Shown here in pieces: positions 6,982-17,086 of a DNA stretch of 64,000 nt. The stretch comes from Streptomyces sp. NBC_01481 (GTDB lineage: Bacteria; Actinomycetota; Actinomycetes; Streptomycetales; Streptomycetaceae). Within the stretch, counting starts at the first letter, position 1. Each line of letters starts with the position of its first letter. The stretch is from contig NZ_JAPEPT010000002.1 of assembly GCF_026339995.1 (NCBI RefSeq), positions 235,001 to 299,000 of the forward strand, given 5' to 3'. A program made the position numbers and the translations under genes. Below the pieces are notes generated by a model. It saw only the letters and a program-made list of their open reading frames with translations. It was not told where the DNA came from and did not search any database.

Positions 6982-7449
6982 ATGAGCCACAACAGTGAGA
7001 TCTCGAAGGCCGAGCGGCGGCGTCTCGCCATCGCGTCGGCGACGCTCGGGCCGTGGCGCGCGGCGGCGGCGGTCGGCGGGCTGGGCGGCGGGGTTGCCCT
7101 CGCGTTCGGCGCGATCGACGACGGAATCGGACTGGGGATGCTGGCCGGGGCGTTGTCGGTCGCGCTGATGCTGTTCTTCATGGTCGGCGGGGCGGGGGCG
7201 GTGCTGGGCGGTGGCCCGTCGGCCGCCGGGGCGGCCGATACCGACCGCCGGATACGCCGCTGGGCGGCGGCCCACCCGTGGCGGGTCGCGGCGGTGCCGG
7301 GGGCGCTGATGGTGGCGGCGGACGTGGTGGTGCGGCAGGTGCTGACGTCACAGGGGTTCTTCGGCAGCCTGTGGGAGGGGCTGTGGCGGGGGGCGCTGGT
7401 GGTCGGTGTGGTGGGGGTGGTGGGGCGGGTGTCGCGGGGCCGGCGGTGA
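6982..7449 (+). CDS. small integral membrane protein, unknown function
   Basis: 155 residues starting at ATG 6982 (MSHNSEISKAERRR). A charged N-terminus is followed by four predicted membrane helices (about 27-45, 48-70, 97-115, 127-148) and a basic tail GRVSRGRR. No known domain recognised. It is divergent from the ABC exporter, whose promoter region it shares; the longer upstream frame would run through that promoter and is rejected. Confidence 0.75.
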   Translation: MSHNSEISKAERRRLAIASATLGPWRAAAAVGGLGGGVALAFGAIDDGIGLGMLAGALSVALMLFFMVGGAGAVLGGGPSAAGAADTDRRIRRWAAAHPWRVAAVPGALMVAADVVVRQVLTSQGFFGSLWEGLWRGALVVGVVGVVGRVSRGRR

Positions 7450-7485
7450 GGCGGGCGTGGGGGAGTCGGCATACGCGCGCGGGAT

Positions 7486-8256
7486 TTACCGGGTGGACGA
7501 TCCCGACGCGCGGACAGTGACACTGAGCTCGACCGCGTACGCCTCCTCGACGACGCCGTCCGGGAAGACCTTCAGCAGTTCGACGCGCTCCCGGGCGAGG
7601 AAGGAGGCGGTGGCCTGCGCACCCAGCACCAGGAAAAGGGAGTGGCTGCCGAGGTTGTCGAGATGGGTGTCGAGGGAGACCCGCCGGGTCCAGTGGACCC
7701 GCCGCTCCGTGCGCTCCAGCCCGTCCGGCAGGCGCCGCGCCGGGCCGACGGCTCCATGGGCGCCGTCCTTCAACTCGCCGCGGAGCCGTTCGTCCTGCGC
7801 GGCTATCCACGGGACGTCGCTGTCCGAGACGTTCCACCACAGTGCCAGCGCACCGCCCGGCCGCAGCACCCTCAGCGCCTCCGGGAAGGCACGTTGCGGG
7901 TCGGTCCAGTGCCAGGACTGGGCGTACGCGACGAGGTCGGCGCAGCCGTCGGCCAGCGGCAGCGCGTCGCCGAGACCCAGCACGAGCGGTATGTCCGGCA
8001 GGGCGCTGCGCAGTTGGGCCGCCATGCCGGGGCCCGGCTCCACCGCGGTGACGCGGGCGCCGCGCTCCCGCATCAGCCGGGTCGCGATGCCCGTACCCGC
8101 GCCGACGTCGATGACCCGGGAACCCTTGAGGGGACGGCCGGTCAGATCCTCGACGGCGTCGAAGAGGGCGGGCGGGTAGCCGGGGCGGGCCGCGTCGTAC
8201 TGAGCTGCCGCAGCGTCGAAGGAGAGCCCGCGCTGCGCGTGATCCCTATTCGTCAT
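7486..8256 (-). CDS. class I SAM-dependent methyltransferase
   Basis: 256 residues. The AdoMet-binding motif I VIDVGAGTGIATRLM (about 44-58), an acidic motif II region (RVTAVEPGPGM), and the WHWTDP segment typical of the Methyltransf_11/25 group are visible. Substrate unknown; such proteins act on small molecules or lipids. Start ATG 8256 gives MTNRDHAQRGLSF; an in-frame ATG at 8265 adds three residues. A much longer open frame upstream covers the next gene in another frame and is not real. It lies 25 bp downstream of a membrane protein gene and could be cotranscribed. Confidence 0.88.
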   Translation of the reverse strand: MTNRDHAQRGLSFDAAAAQYDAARPGYPPALFDAVEDLTGRPLKGSRVIDVGAGTGIATRLMRERGARVTAVEPGPGMAAQLRSALPDIPLVLGLGDALPLADGCADLVAYAQSWHWTDPQRAFPEALRVLRPGGALALWWNVSDSDVPWIAAQDERLRGELKDGAHGAVGPARRLPDGLERTERRVHWTRRVSLDTHLDNLGSHSLFLVLGAQATASFLARERVELLKVFPDGVVEEAYAVELSVTVRASGSSTR

Positions 8257-8281
8257 GCGCTCCATCCTCACCGCGACACGG

Positions 8282-8803
8282 CTATTTACGCTTGGACTTG
8301 GCGCCCTTCGGCCTGCGCGCGGCCGGGTTGCCCGCGCGGGCACCGCGGCGCTTCTCGTACTGGCTGCGAGCCGTCTCGTACTCCTCGCGGTGCAGCTTCT
8401 CGCCCGGCGCCTCGCCCAGCGAGCGGAAGAAGTACGCGAGGAGTACGCCGACGAAGCCGATCGCCTTGAGGCTGCGCAGCGAGTCCTCGCCGACGGAGCC
8501 GGTGGGGCGGCGGGCGAAGCCCTCCCAGGTCTTGCGGAAGGCGACGGCACTGCAGACCGCGAACATGACGACGACCAGCATGTTGACGAAGCCGCCGATG
8601 TCGGCGACCGCCAGCCCCTGGTAGGCGAAGCGCAGGACGAGGCAGCCCGCGAGCGCTGCGACGAGCGAACCGGCGGCGACGGCGGCACGGCGCGGCCCGT
8701 AGCCCCCGTCGTGACCCACCCAGGTCGTGCCGAAGAAACGGATGGGCTCGGGCTGCGGGCCGTCACCGGCGCCGCCAGTGGTGTTCTGGATCTGCTCGCT
8801 CAC
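8282..8803 (-). CDS. conserved membrane protein, unknown function
   Basis: 173 residues: a polar N-terminus, two hydrophobic helices (about 40-60 and 66-88), a third shorter one (about 114-130, IGFVGVLLAYFF) and a long basic C-terminal tail rich in Arg, Lys and Gly (about 150-173). No catalytic motif. The basic tail suggests contact with nucleic acid or acidic lipid head groups. It lies between an SH3-domain protein and a methyltransferase on the same strand. Function not recognised. Confidence 0.8.
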   Translation of the reverse strand: MSEQIQNTTGGAGDGPQPEPIRFFGTTWVGHDGGYGPRRAAVAAGSLVAALAGCLVLRFAYQGLAVADIGGFVNMLVVVMFAVCSAVAFRKTWEGFARRPTGSVGEDSLRSLKAIGFVGVLLAYFFRSLGEAPGEKLHREEYETARSQYEKRRGARAGNPAARRPKGAKSKRK

Positions 8804-8824
8804 GGGGCGATTATCCCCGTACCG

Positions 8825-9124
8825 TCACGAGCAGCGGATGGTCACATAGCCGTCGCTGCCCGTGTTCACATACGCGTCGGAGACGAACTCCCCGTTCGCG
8901 ATGTTGTCCCACAGGTTGGACGTGCCGTACGGGCCGCTGATCCACTCCCCCGGCTTCTGGCAGTTGATCGGCACCCGCGACCCGACCGGCAGCACCCTGA
9001 TGAGCCGGTAGTTGGTGCCGGGACCGCTGCGGACGTTCAGCGCGACGCCCGGCGCGACCGGGTAGCGCTTGACCGTGGTCTCCGCGAAGCTCTCCGACTC
9101 GCTCCGCACTTCTTCGACAGCCAT
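8825..9124 (-). CDS. bacterial SH3-domain protein
   Basis: 99 residues. The segment VALNVRSGPGTNYRLIRVLP is the classic start of a bacterial SH3 (SH3b) domain, which usually binds peptidoglycan or wall peptides. Only this domain follows a short acidic N-terminus. No signal peptide is visible, so export, if any, is by another route. ATG 9124 is chosen because GGGGGAGAG lies just upstream on the minus strand; in-frame codons further upstream are poorly coding. Confidence 0.82.
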   Translation of the reverse strand: MAVEEVRSESESFAETTVKRYPVAPGVALNVRSGPGTNYRLIRVLPVGSRVPINCQKPGEWISGPYGTSNLWDNIANGEFVSDAYVNTGSDGYVTIRCS

Positions 9125-9281
9125 GAAACTCTCCCCCGTCAATGTGGCTTGGGCCCATGTGGCTTGATCTGTACGGTTCGCCCGTACGCCGCGCAGGCTA
9201 GCAAGCCACACCGGCATCGGACGCATCATCGACTAGGCTCCGTGCGTCGCGCGTGTGCACGAACATCACGGGGGTGGGGAA

Positions 9282-11423
9282 ATGCCACCGCTGCGCAGCA
9301 CCGGTCAGTTCCCGGAAGCGGAGCATCCGGAATATGCCGGGCAGTACCGGCTTGAGGCATGCCTCGGCAACGGCGGTATGGGGGTCGTCCATCTGGCCAC
9401 CTCTGCCTCGGGGTTGCGCCTCGCCGTCAAGGTCATCCATGCCGAGCATGCGACGGACCCGGAGTTCAGAGCCCGGTTCCGGCAGGAGGTCGCCGCCGCC
9501 CGGAAGGTCAGCGGCGCGTTCACCGCGCCTGTGGTCGATGCCGACCCGGAGGCCGAACGGCCCTGGATGGCCACGCTGTTCATCGAGGGCCCGACACTCG
9601 CCGAGCGGGTGAAGCGGAACGGGCCGCTGGGCGCACAGGAGTTGCGCAAGGCGGGCGCGGGCCTGGCCGAGGCGCTGCGCGACATCCATCGCGCCGGCGT
9701 GGTGCACCGCGATCTCAAGCCGAGCAACGTACTTCTCGCGCCCGACGGTCCCAAAGTCATCGACTTCGGCATCTCCCGTCCCGCGGACAGCGATCTGCGT
9801 ACGGAGACGGGCAAGCTGATCGGTACGCCGCCGTTCATGGCGCCCGAGCAGTTCCAGCGCCCGCGCGAGGTCGGGCCGGCCGCCGATGTGTTCGCCATGG
9901 GCGCGGTGCTGGTGCACGCGGCGACCGGGCGCGGGCCCTTCGACTCGGACAGCCCGTACATCGTGGCGTACCAAGTGGTGCACAACGAGCCGGACTTGGC
10001 GGGGGTGCCCGCGGACCTCGTGCCGCTGTTCCGGCGCTGTCTGGCGAAGGACCCGGACGAGCGGCCGACGCCGTACGAGCTGATGGTCGCGCTTCGCAGC
10101 TCGTCACCCTCGTCCTCGTACGACACGCAGGCCTACATACCGGTGCAGCGGACGCCGGACCCCCGCGAGAACGTGCCCCCGGGCCTCGCCGCCGGGGCCC
10201 GGCCACGGCGGCGGCTGGGCCGGAAGGTGAAGTGGGCGGCCGCGGGGGTGGCGGTGGCGGTGCTGGTCACGGCGGGGGTCGTGGTCGCCGCGACGGTGGT
10301 GAACGGCGAGAGCCCCGGGTCTCCTCCCTCCGCGCCGCGCGCCGAACAGGGCTTCCACGGCTGGAGTGTGCCGCTGCGCGGCGGGAACGCCGAGAACAGG
10401 ACACCGGTCTGCGCGACCGCGGACGGCGGGCTGTACTGCGCGGCGCCCGGGATCAAGGCAGCCCGGCTGGACCCCGACGACGGCACGATCCTCTGGTCGC
10501 AGAAGGCCGCCGACAGTGCGGCCCAGACCGACGAGGGCATGACGCCCGTGCTCTCCGGAGGTCTGCTTCAGGTGGTCGCGCCCGGCGGGAACCGGCTTGA
10601 GGCACTCGACCCCGCATCCGGCACGGTGCGCTGGGACCTCGACATCTCCCCGTACTCCTCCGTCCGGTACAGCGGCGACGTGGTGCTGCTGGTGACCGAC
10701 AGCGGGCGGGTGCGGGCGGTCGACGCCGCGACAGGCAAGGAACGCTGGACCGGGCAGCGCGGCGGACGCGGCACCCAGTGGGTCTCGTCCCCGGGCGGCG
10801 ACGGGCCCGCGCTGAGCGCGACGCCCGCACCGGACGGTACGACGACGCTGGTGAGCGCGGTCGATCCGGGCAGTGGAAAGCTGCTGTGGGAGAAGCAGGT
10901 CAAGGGGGCGCTGAGCCCCGTGCGGTTCGTTGGCGGGTCGCTGTATCTGCTCGCCGCGAACGCCGACGGCTTCACGGACGCGGTGGTACGCATCGACACC
11001 GCGGGCGGCAAGCGTGCTGTCCGCCGGATCGTGCTGTCCGCGCCGCTCGACCAGGCGCAGGCGACGGTGGCGGGGGCGGGGGACGTCGTCTACCTGAGCG
11101 GGTCGGGCGGGTCGCTGATCGCTCTCGACACGAGCGGGAGGAAAAGCGCGCAGCTGTGGCGTCTTGAGACCCAGGTCACGCATCTCTCGCGCCCGGCGGC
11201 GGACGGGCGCGCGGTGTATGTGACGGCGGGGGACGGGCGGCTGCTGGCGGTGGACGCGGTGCGGGGCGTGCTGACCGGTCAGTCGAAACCGCGTATGGAC
11301 GACGGGCGTTACACCTTCGCGTCGGCGCTGCCGGCGCCGGTGGCGGGGGGCGGGAGGGTGTACGGGATGGCGCCGGACGGGTCGGTGTTCGCGCTGGACG
11401 GGCGGGGCGCGGCGGGGTGGTGA
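9282..11423 (+). CDS. receptor-type Ser/Thr protein kinase with PQQ-repeat sensor
   Basis: 713 residues. Cytoplasmic Hanks-type kinase: Gly loop GNGGMG (29-34), Lys50 in LAVKVIH, catalytic HRDLKPSN (His142, Asp144), DFG Asp161 and APEQF. A Pro/Arg juxtamembrane stretch leads to one membrane helix (about 315-338). The extracellular half carries repeated PQQ-like blades (LDPDDGTILW, LDPASGTVRW, VDAATGKERW, VDPGSGKLLW), a beta-propeller that likely senses a wall or external ligand. The ATG at 9282 follows GGTGGGGA; an earlier ATG at 9255 adds nine His/Gly-rich residues. It stands alone, convergent with ilvD. Confidence 0.94.
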   Translation: MPPLRSTGQFPEAEHPEYAGQYRLEACLGNGGMGVVHLATSASGLRLAVKVIHAEHATDPEFRARFRQEVAAARKVSGAFTAPVVDADPEAERPWMATLFIEGPTLAERVKRNGPLGAQELRKAGAGLAEALRDIHRAGVVHRDLKPSNVLLAPDGPKVIDFGISRPADSDLRTETGKLIGTPPFMAPEQFQRPREVGPAADVFAMGAVLVHAATGRGPFDSDSPYIVAYQVVHNEPDLAGVPADLVPLFRRCLAKDPDERPTPYELMVALRSSSPSSSYDTQAYIPVQRTPDPRENVPPGLAAGARPRRRLGRKVKWAAAGVAVAVLVTAGVVVAATVVNGESPGSPPSAPRAEQGFHGWSVPLRGGNAENRTPVCATADGGLYCAAPGIKAARLDPDDGTILWSQKAADSAAQTDEGMTPVLSGGLLQVVAPGGNRLEALDPASGTVRWDLDISPYSSVRYSGDVVLLVTDSGRVRAVDAATGKERWTGQRGGRGTQWVSSPGGDGPALSATPAPDGTTTLVSAVDPGSGKLLWEKQVKGALSPVRFVGGSLYLLAANADGFTDAVVRIDTAGGKRAVRRIVLSAPLDQAQATVAGAGDVVYLSGSGGSLIALDTSGRKSAQLWRLETQVTHLSRPAADGRAVYVTAGDGRLLAVDAVRGVLTGQSKPRMDDGRYTFASALPAPVAGGGRVYGMAPDGSVFALDGRGAAGW

Positions 11424-11489
11424 GGGGCGCGGTGCGGGTTGCGGTGCGGGCGCGGTGCGCCTGCGGCGGGCTTGTTCCCCGACCCGCCC

Positions 11490-11704
11490 TCCCCCTACGG
11501 CCTGGCGGCCGTGGGAGGTACCCCCATCCCGAACTGGGGGCAAGCCCCCAGACCCCCGTATGCGACCTCCGGCCACATGTCCTCAAACGCCGGACGGGCT
11601 GACATGTGCGGCCCAGCCGCACATGTCAGCCCCGTGGGGGTCCCCCCGGACGAAGTCTGGGGGAGTTTGAGGCGCGGGGGTCCGGGGGCGGAGCCCCCGG
11701 TTGG
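11490..11704. repeat. intergenic repeat family, copy A, with terminator
   Basis: The 280-bp gap between the kinase gene and ilvD holds no gene. It holds a repeat related, in inverted orientation, to 38644-38843. Shared blocks include CTCAAACGCCGGACGGGCTG, a hairpin around CATGTGCGGC, GGGGGTCCCCCCGGACGAAG and GTCTGGGGGAGTTTGAGG. The core is a perfect 17-bp stem (11596-11612 with 11616-11632), a strong bidirectional terminator for the convergent genes. The rest of the gap (11424-11490) is GC-rich without clear structure. Confidence 0.75.
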
Positions 11705-13555
11705 TCAGCCCAGCCGGGACACGTCCCGGACCGCTCCCTTGTCCGCGCTCGTCGCCATCGCCGCGTACGCCCGCAGCGCCGCCGAGACCTTCCGTTCGCG
11801 GTTCTTCGGCGCGTAGACGCCACCAAGCGCCTCACGACGGGCCGCCAAGTCGTCCTCCGACACGAGGAGTTCGATCGAGCGGTTCGGGATGTCGATACGG
11901 ATGCGGTCGCCGTCCTCCACCAGGGCGATGACGCCGCCCGACGCCGCCTCCGGTGAGGCGTGGCCGATCGAGAGGCCCGACGTGCCGCCGGAGAAGCGGC
12001 CGTCCGTCACGAGCGCGCAGGCCTTGCCGAGGCCGCGGCCCTTCAGGAAGGACGTGGGGTAGAGCATCTCCTGCATACCGGGGCCGCCCCTGGGGCCCTC
12101 GTAACGGATGACGACGACGTCGCCCTCCTTGATCTCCTTGCGGAGGATCTTGTCGACGGCCTCGTCCTGCGACTCGCAGACGACGGCCGGGCCCTCGAAG
12201 GTCCAGATCGACTCGTCGACACCGGCGGTCTTCACGACACAGCCGTCGACCGCGAGATTGCCCTTCAGGACGGCGAGGCCGCCGTCCTTGGAGTACGCGT
12301 GCGCCGCGTCGCGGATGCAGCCGCCCGCCGCGTCGGTGTCCAGCGTCTCCCAGCGTTCCGACTGCGAGAACGCCGTGGCCGAGCGGACGCAGCCGGGCGC
12401 CGCGTGCCACATTTCGACGGCCTCGTCCGACGGCGAGCCACCGCGCACATCCCACTCCTCCAGCCACTCCTTGATGCCGGGCGAGTGGACGGTGTGCACG
12501 TCCTCGTCGAGCAGTCCTGCCCGGTAGAGCTCGCCGAGGATCGCGGGGATGCCGCCCGCGCGGTGCACGTCCTCCATGTAGTACGTGCCGCCGGGGGCGA
12601 CGTTCGGCGCGACCTTGGCCAGGCAGGGCACCCGGCGCGAGACCGCGTCGATGTCCTTGAGGTCGTAGTCGAGCCCGGCCTCCTGGGCGGCGGCGAGCAG
12701 GTGCAGGATCGTGTTGGTCGAGCCGCCCATGGCGATGTCGAGGGCCATGGCGTTGTCGAAGGCCGCGCGGGTGGCGATATTGCGCGGCAGGACCGACTCG
12801 TCGTCCTGCTCGTAGTAGCGCTTGGTGATCTCGACGACCGTGCGGGCGGCGTTCTCGTACAGCGCCTTGCGGGCGGTGTGGGTGGCGAGGACGGAGCCGT
12901 TGCCCGGCAGGGAGAGGCCGATGGCCTCGGTCAGGCAGTTCATGGAGTTGGCGGTGAACATGCCGGAACAGGAGCCGCAGGTCGGGCAGGCGTTCTCCTC
13001 GATACGCAGCACGTCCTCGTCCGAGACGTTCTCGTTGACCGCGTCGACGATGGCGTTGATCAGGTCGAGCTTGCGGACCGTACCGTCGACGAGGGTGGCC
13101 TGACCGGCTTCCATGGGGCCGCCGGAGACGAAGACGACCGGGATGTTGAGGCGCAGGGCGGCCATCAGCATGCCCGGGGTGATCTTGTCGCAGTTGGAGA
13201 TGCAGATCAGCGCGTCCGCGCAGTGCGCCTCGACCATGTACTCGACGGAGTCGGCGATCAGGTCGCGGGAAGGCAGGCTGTAGAGCATGCCCGCGTGGCC
13301 CATGGCGATGCCGTCGTCGACCGCGATCGTGTTGAACTCACGGGGCACGGCGCCCGCGGCCAGGATCGCGTCGGAGACGATCCGGCCGACCGGGGCGAGG
13401 TGGGTGTGCCCGGGGACGAACTCCGTGAAGGAGTTGGCGACCGCGATGATCGGCTTGCCGATGTCCGAGCTCGCTACGCCCGAGGCCCGCATAAGGGCGC
13501 GGGCGCCCGCCATGTTCCGGCCGTGGGTGACAGTGCGGGACCGCAGCTCGGGCAT
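11705..13555 (-). CDS. ilvD: dihydroxy-acid dehydratase
   Basis: Iron-sulfur dehydratase of branched-chain amino acid and pantothenate precursor synthesis, producing 2-keto-isovalerate and 2-keto-3-methylvalerate. 616 residues, full length. Family motifs seen: CDKITPGML (about 120-130), [20 protein letters not shown] (about 193-212, with Fe-S cysteines) and the C-terminal [20 protein letters not shown]. The ATG at 13555 starts directly in [20 protein letters not shown], conserved in the family. It is followed by the repeat/terminator of copy A and stands alone. Confidence 0.97.
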   Translation of the reverse strand: MPELRSRTVTHGRNMAGARALMRASGVASSDIGKPIIAVANSFTEFVPGHTHLAPVGRIVSDAILAAGAVPREFNTIAVDDGIAMGHAGMLYSLPSRDLIADSVEYMVEAHCADALICISNCDKITPGMLMAALRLNIPVVFVSGGPMEAGQATLVDGTVRKLDLINAIVDAVNENVSDEDVLRIEENACPTCGSCSGMFTANSMNCLTEAIGLSLPGNGSVLATHTARKALYENAARTVVEITKRYYEQDDESVLPRNIATRAAFDNAMALDIAMGGSTNTILHLLAAAQEAGLDYDLKDIDAVSRRVPCLAKVAPNVAPGGTYYMEDVHRAGGIPAILGELYRAGLLDEDVHTVHSPGIKEWLEEWDVRGGSPSDEAVEMWHAAPGCVRSATAFSQSERWETLDTDAAGGCIRDAAHAYSKDGGLAVLKGNLAVDGCVVKTAGVDESIWTFEGPAVVCESQDEAVDKILRKEIKEGDVVVIRYEGPRGGPGMQEMLYPTSFLKGRGLGKACALVTDGRFSGGTSGLSIGHASPEAASGGVIALVEDGDRIRIDIPNRSIELLVSEDDLAARREALGGVYAPKNRERKVSAALRAYAAMATSADKGAVRDVSRLG

Positions 13556-13670
13556 CGTCGCTCGCTCCTTCGGACGGATCCTTCAGGCAGATCCTTCAGA
13601 CAGATAGGACTGCAATCGAGCGTACGCCGAGGCTCCAAGATCTGGACACTCTGTCCGCTATACGGGACGC

Positions 13671-13748
13671 GCGGCTCACGCTTCGGTCGCTCACGCTGCG
13701 ACCGCTCACGCCTCGGCCGTCACTCTTCGACCGCTCACGCTTCGGTCA
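13671..13748. repeat. short degenerate tandem repeat downstream of the TetR gene
   Basis: About five imperfect copies of a 15-16-bp unit resembling CGCTCACGCTTCGGTC run from 13671 into the end of the TetR gene (its stop TCA on the plus strand is 13735-13737). The last unit therefore encodes the regulator's C-terminal residues. The rest of the ilvD-tetR gap (13556-13670) shows no gene. Confidence 0.6.
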
Positions 13749-14349
13749 GATACCGCTGGAGCGTGGGAGCCACCATCTGCACGATCTCCTCGGGATCCAC
13801 CGAGGCCAGCGGCTCCACCTTGATCACGTAGCGCAGGATCGCGATGCCGATCATGTGCGAGGCCGCGAGCTCCGCGCGGAACTTCGGATCCGGTACGTCG
13901 AGCTCCCCCGCGATCCGCTCCAGCAGCCGGCGCAGCACAAAGCCGCGCAGCACCGTGGCCGCCGCCTCGTGCGTGAGCGCGGAGCGGACGATGGCCAGCA
14001 GCGGGCCCCGGGTCGCCGGGTTCTCCCACACCCCGATGAAGTAGCGGGCGAGCCGCTCGCCGATCCCCTCGTTGCCCTGGCCCAGGATCGCCGGGACGAC
14101 CAGGGCCGGCTCGAAGGAGACCTCGATGGCGGCCGCGAAGACCTCGTCCTTGGTACCGAAGTAGTGGTGCACGAGGGCCGGGTCGACGCCCGCGGCCCTG
14201 GCGATGCCGCGGACGGTCGTCTTGTCGTAGCCGCGTTCGGCGAATTCCGTACGGGCCGCCTCAAGGATCCGGTCCCGGGCGCCGGGCCCCTCGTCGGTCT
14301 TGGAACGGGCCGGGCGGCCGCGCCGCCGCGGAGCCGCCGCATTGGTCAT
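13735..14349 (-). CDS. TetR-family transcriptional regulator
   Basis: 204 residues. N-terminal helix-turn-helix with [20 protein letters not shown] and [19 protein letters not shown] (about 30-70), followed by the helical ligand-binding domain, annotated in many actinobacteria as a TetR C-terminal type. The first 25 residues are Arg-rich. Its ATG overlaps the stop of the sugar-isomerase-like gene by 4 bp (ATGA), so the two are coupled and the regulator may sense a related metabolite. Targets unknown; its C-terminal codons are part of a tandem repeat. Confidence 0.93.
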   Translation of the reverse strand: MTNAAAPRRRGRPARSKTDEGPGARDRILEAARTEFAERGYDKTTVRGIARAAGVDPALVHHYFGTKDEVFAAAIEVSFEPALVVPAILGQGNEGIGERLARYFIGVWENPATRGPLLAIVRSALTHEAAATVLRGFVLRRLLERIAGELDVPDPKFRAELAASHMIGIAILRYVIKVEPLASVDPEEIVQMVAPTLQRYLTEA

Positions 14350-15176
14350 GAGCCGCGCACTCCCGAGGAGGCGGCCGACGCGAGGTGCAGCCGGGTGAAG
14401 GCGAGCGCCTCGGCGAGGTCGGCTTCGCGTTCGGCTGCCGACATCGCGCGCCTGGTGTTGACCTCGATGACGACATGGCCGTCGAAGCCGGACCGGGCGA
14501 GCCGTTCGAGTAGCTCGGCGCAGGGCTGATTGCCGCGCCCGGGCACCAGGTGCTCGTCCTTCGACGATCCCTTGCCGTCGGCGAGATGCACATGACCGAG
14601 CCGGTCGCCCATCCGGTCGACCATGGCCATGGTGTCGGCGCGGGAGGTCGCGGTGTGTGAGAGGTCGATCGTGAAGTGCCGGTAGTCCTCTTTGGTGACG
14701 TCCCAGTCGGGGGCGTACGCGAGCATCTCGCGGTCCCGGTAGCGCCAGGGGTACATGTTCTCGACAGCGAAGCGGACGTCCGTCTCGTGCGCCATGCGCC
14801 AGATCCCGCTGACGAAGTCACGGGCGTACTGCCGCTGCCAGCGGAACGGCGGGTGCACGACGACCGTCGACGCGCCCAGCTTCTCGGCCGCCGCCTGCGC
14901 CCGCTGGAGCTTCACCCAGGGGTCGGTGGACCAGACCCGCTGGGTGATCAGCAGACACGGCGCGTGGACGGCGTGGATCGGGACCTGGTGGTAGTCGGAC
15001 AGGCGGCGCAGGGCCTCGATGTCCTGGCTGACCGGATCGGTCCAGACCATGACCTCTACGCCGTCGTACCCGAGGCGTGCGGCGATCTCGAAGGCCGTCG
15101 CCGTGGACTCCGGATAGACGGAAGCCGTCGACAGGACAACCTTCGCATCCGGGATGCGCACCACTGGTTCTGCCAC
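14346..15176 (-). CDS. sugar phosphate isomerase/epimerase family protein
   Basis: 276-residue TIM barrel of the AP-endonuclease-2/xylose-isomerase-like family (IolE-like). Metal-site features seen include [10 protein letters not shown] near the N-terminus, [34 protein letters not shown] and HVVIEVN. The substrate is not identifiable. GTG 15176 ([16 protein letters not shown]) is chosen because the upstream Ppx gene ends only 23 bp away at 15200. Its stop overlaps the TetR start. Ppx, isomerase and TetR probably form one transcription unit. Confidence 0.87.
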   Translation of the reverse strand: MAEPVVRIPDAKVVLSTASVYPESTATAFEIAARLGYDGVEVMVWTDPVSQDIEALRRLSDYHQVPIHAVHAPCLLITQRVWSTDPWVKLQRAQAAAEKLGASTVVVHPPFRWQRQYARDFVSGIWRMAHETDVRFAVENMYPWRYRDREMLAYAPDWDVTKEDYRHFTIDLSHTATSRADTMAMVDRMGDRLGHVHLADGKGSSKDEHLVPGRGNQPCAELLERLARSGFDGHVVIEVNTRRAMSAAEREADLAEALAFTRLHLASAASSGVRGS

Positions 15177-15199
15177 GGGAGACAGCGTACGGGCCAACA

Positions 15200-16132
15200 C
15201 TAGGAAGCCGGGAGGTGGTCGAGACGCCGCAGGATGACGCCCTCGCGCAGCGCCCAGGGACAGATCTCCAGGACAGGTACGCCGAACAGCTCCATAGCAC
15301 CCTCCGCGACCAGGGCTCCTGCGAGCAGCTGGCGGGCGCGGCCCTCGGAGACACCGGGGAGCGTGCTGCGCTGCTCGACCGTCATGGTGGCGAGTTTCGG
15401 CACCCACTCCCGCAGCGATTTGAGACTGAGCTCACGCTGCACGTACAGCCCCTCGGTGGAGCGCGCGGCGCCCGCGATACGGGCCAGCTGCCGGAAGGTC
15501 TTGGACGTCGCCACGACGTGGTCCGGCTTGCCCAGCCGGGTGAACTCTCCGACCGTACGGGCGATTTCGGTCCGTGCCTGGCGGCGCAGCGCCCTCACGT
15601 GCTCGGGGTCGGGCGGGTCGCCCGGCAGCATCCCGGCCGTCAGCCGGCCCGCACCCAGCGGCAGCGACACGGCCTTGTCCGGCTCCTCGTCGATCCCGTA
15701 TGCGATCTCCAGCGAGCCGCCGCCGATGTCCAGGACCAGCAGTCTTCCGGCGGACCAGCCGAACCAGCGGCGGGCCGCGAGGAAGGTGAGGCGGGCCTCC
15801 TCCTCGCCGGTCAGCACCTGCAGATCCACACCGGTCTCGGCCTTGGCCCGGGCGAGCACCGCGTCGGCGTTGGTGGCCTCGCGCACCGCGGATGTGGCGA
15901 ACGGCAGCACCTGCTCGCAGCCCTGGTCCTCGGCGGCCTGCACCGCCCTGGCGATCGTCTCGATCAGCCGGTCGATTCCGGCGGGGCCGATCGCCCCGTC
16001 GTCGTCGAGAAGTTCGGCGAGCCGCAGCTCCGCCTTGTAGGAGTGGGCGGGCAGGGGGCGGGCGCCGGGGTGCGCGTCCACCACCAGCAGGTGCACTGTG
16101 TTCGAACCGACGTCGAGGACTCCGAGTCTCAT
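15200..16132 (-). CDS. Ppx/GppA exopolyphosphatase-family phosphatase
   Basis: 310 residues of the ASKHA phosphatase fold: phosphate-1 loop [20 protein letters not shown] at the start and [16 protein letters not shown] (phosphate-2) in the middle. The family hydrolyses polyphosphate or pppGpp, so it may touch the stringent response. This is the short actinobacterial form without the C-terminal HD domain of E. coli Ppx. ATG 16132 begins exactly at the first beta strand; longer in-frame sequence upstream overlaps the divergent gene and is not coding. Confidence 0.92.
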   Translation of the reverse strand: MRLGVLDVGSNTVHLLVVDAHPGARPLPAHSYKAELRLAELLDDDGAIGPAGIDRLIETIARAVQAAEDQGCEQVLPFATSAVREATNADAVLARAKAETGVDLQVLTGEEEARLTFLAARRWFGWSAGRLLVLDIGGGSLEIAYGIDEEPDKAVSLPLGAGRLTAGMLPGDPPDPEHVRALRRQARTEIARTVGEFTRLGKPDHVVATSKTFRQLARIAGAARSTEGLYVQRELSLKSLREWVPKLATMTVEQRSTLPGVSEGRARQLLAGALVAEGAMELFGVPVLEICPWALREGVILRRLDHLPAS

Positions 16133-16172
16133 GGACCGAACGCTACTGCGGTCGCGGACATACTCTTGGCCT

Positions 16173-17024
16173 GTGCCAAAGACGAAAAAGGCGAAGCCGG
16201 GCAAAGCCAAGCCCCCGAAGCAGAGCAAGCGCGACCGGGACGGCGTGCAGAACGCTGTACCGGGCGCCGTGCCGGACGAGAAGGGCCTGGACTTCGCCCG
16301 CGCGTGGGTCGAATTCCCGGACCCCGCCGACGACGAACAGGTCTTCCGCTGCGATCTGACCTGGCTGACCTCGCGCTGGAGCTGCATCTTCGGCAGCGGC
16401 TGCCAGGGCATCCAGGCGGGCCGCGCGGACGACGGGTGCTGCACGCTGGGAGCGCACTTCTCCGACAAGGACGACGAGAAGCGGGTCGCGGAGAATGTCG
16501 CCCGGCTCACCCCCGAGCTGTGGCAGTTCCACGACGTGGGCGCGGTAACCGGCTGGGTCCAGCTCGACGAGGACGGCGAACGCCAGACGCGGCGCTGGGA
16601 GGGCTCCTGCATCTTCCAGAACCGTCCCGGGTTCGCGGGCGGGGTGGGCTGCTCGCTGCACATTCTGGCGCTGCGGGAGGGCAAGGAGCCGCTGGAGACC
16701 AAGCCGGACGTGTGCTGGCAGCTGCCGGTGCGGCGGACGTACGACTGGATCGAGCGGCCCGACGACACGAAGGTGCTGCAGGTCTCGATCGGCGAGTACG
16801 ACCGCCGGGGCTGGGGCCCGGGCGGCCACGACCTGCACTGGTGGTGCACGTCGGCGACGTCGGCGCACGGGTCGGGGGAGCCGGTGTACGTGACGTACCG
16901 GCCGGAGCTGACGGAGCTGATGGGCAAGGCGGCGTACGAGGTACTGGCGGAGCTGTGCGAGGCGCGGCTGTCGTCCCAGCTTCCCCTGGTGGCGCCGCAT
17001 CCGGCGGACCCGAAGAGGGACTGA
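16173..17024 (+). CDS. conserved cysteine-rich actinobacterial protein, unknown function
   Basis: 283 residues starting at GTG 16173 with a strongly basic Lys/Pro tail ([18 protein letters not shown]). The body has clustered cysteines: [25 protein letters not shown], then SCIFQN and GVGCSLH. This pattern is reminiscent of YkgJ-like metal-chelating proteins, but I cannot assign a family with certainty. A TACTCT box 7 nt ahead of the GTG suggests a leaderless mRNA. The gene is divergent from ppx with 40 bp between them. Function unknown; metal binding is inferred. Confidence 0.82.
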   Translation: MPKTKKAKPGKAKPPKQSKRDRDGVQNAVPGAVPDEKGLDFARAWVEFPDPADDEQVFRCDLTWLTSRWSCIFGSGCQGIQAGRADDGCCTLGAHFSDKDDEKRVAENVARLTPELWQFHDVGAVTGWVQLDEDGERQTRRWEGSCIFQNRPGFAGGVGCSLHILALREGKEPLETKPDVCWQLPVRRTYDWIERPDDTKVLQVSIGEYDRRGWGPGGHDLHWWCTSATSAHGSGEPVYVTYRPELTELMGKAAYEVLAELCEARLSSQLPLVAPHPADPKRD

Positions 17025-17086
17025 GCGGCGGGGGGCCGCGGGTGGTGCAGGTGGCCGCTGCGCGGGGCCTTTTCCCCACCCCGCCC

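Noticed and set aside
13671..13748. Repeats as a CRISPR or iteron origin
   Set aside because: Too short and degenerate, no spacers, no Rep or Cas gene.
11960..13831. A 623-codon plus-strand frame opposite ilvD
   Set aside because: Complete overlap with the clearly conserved ilvD, and no recognisable motif.
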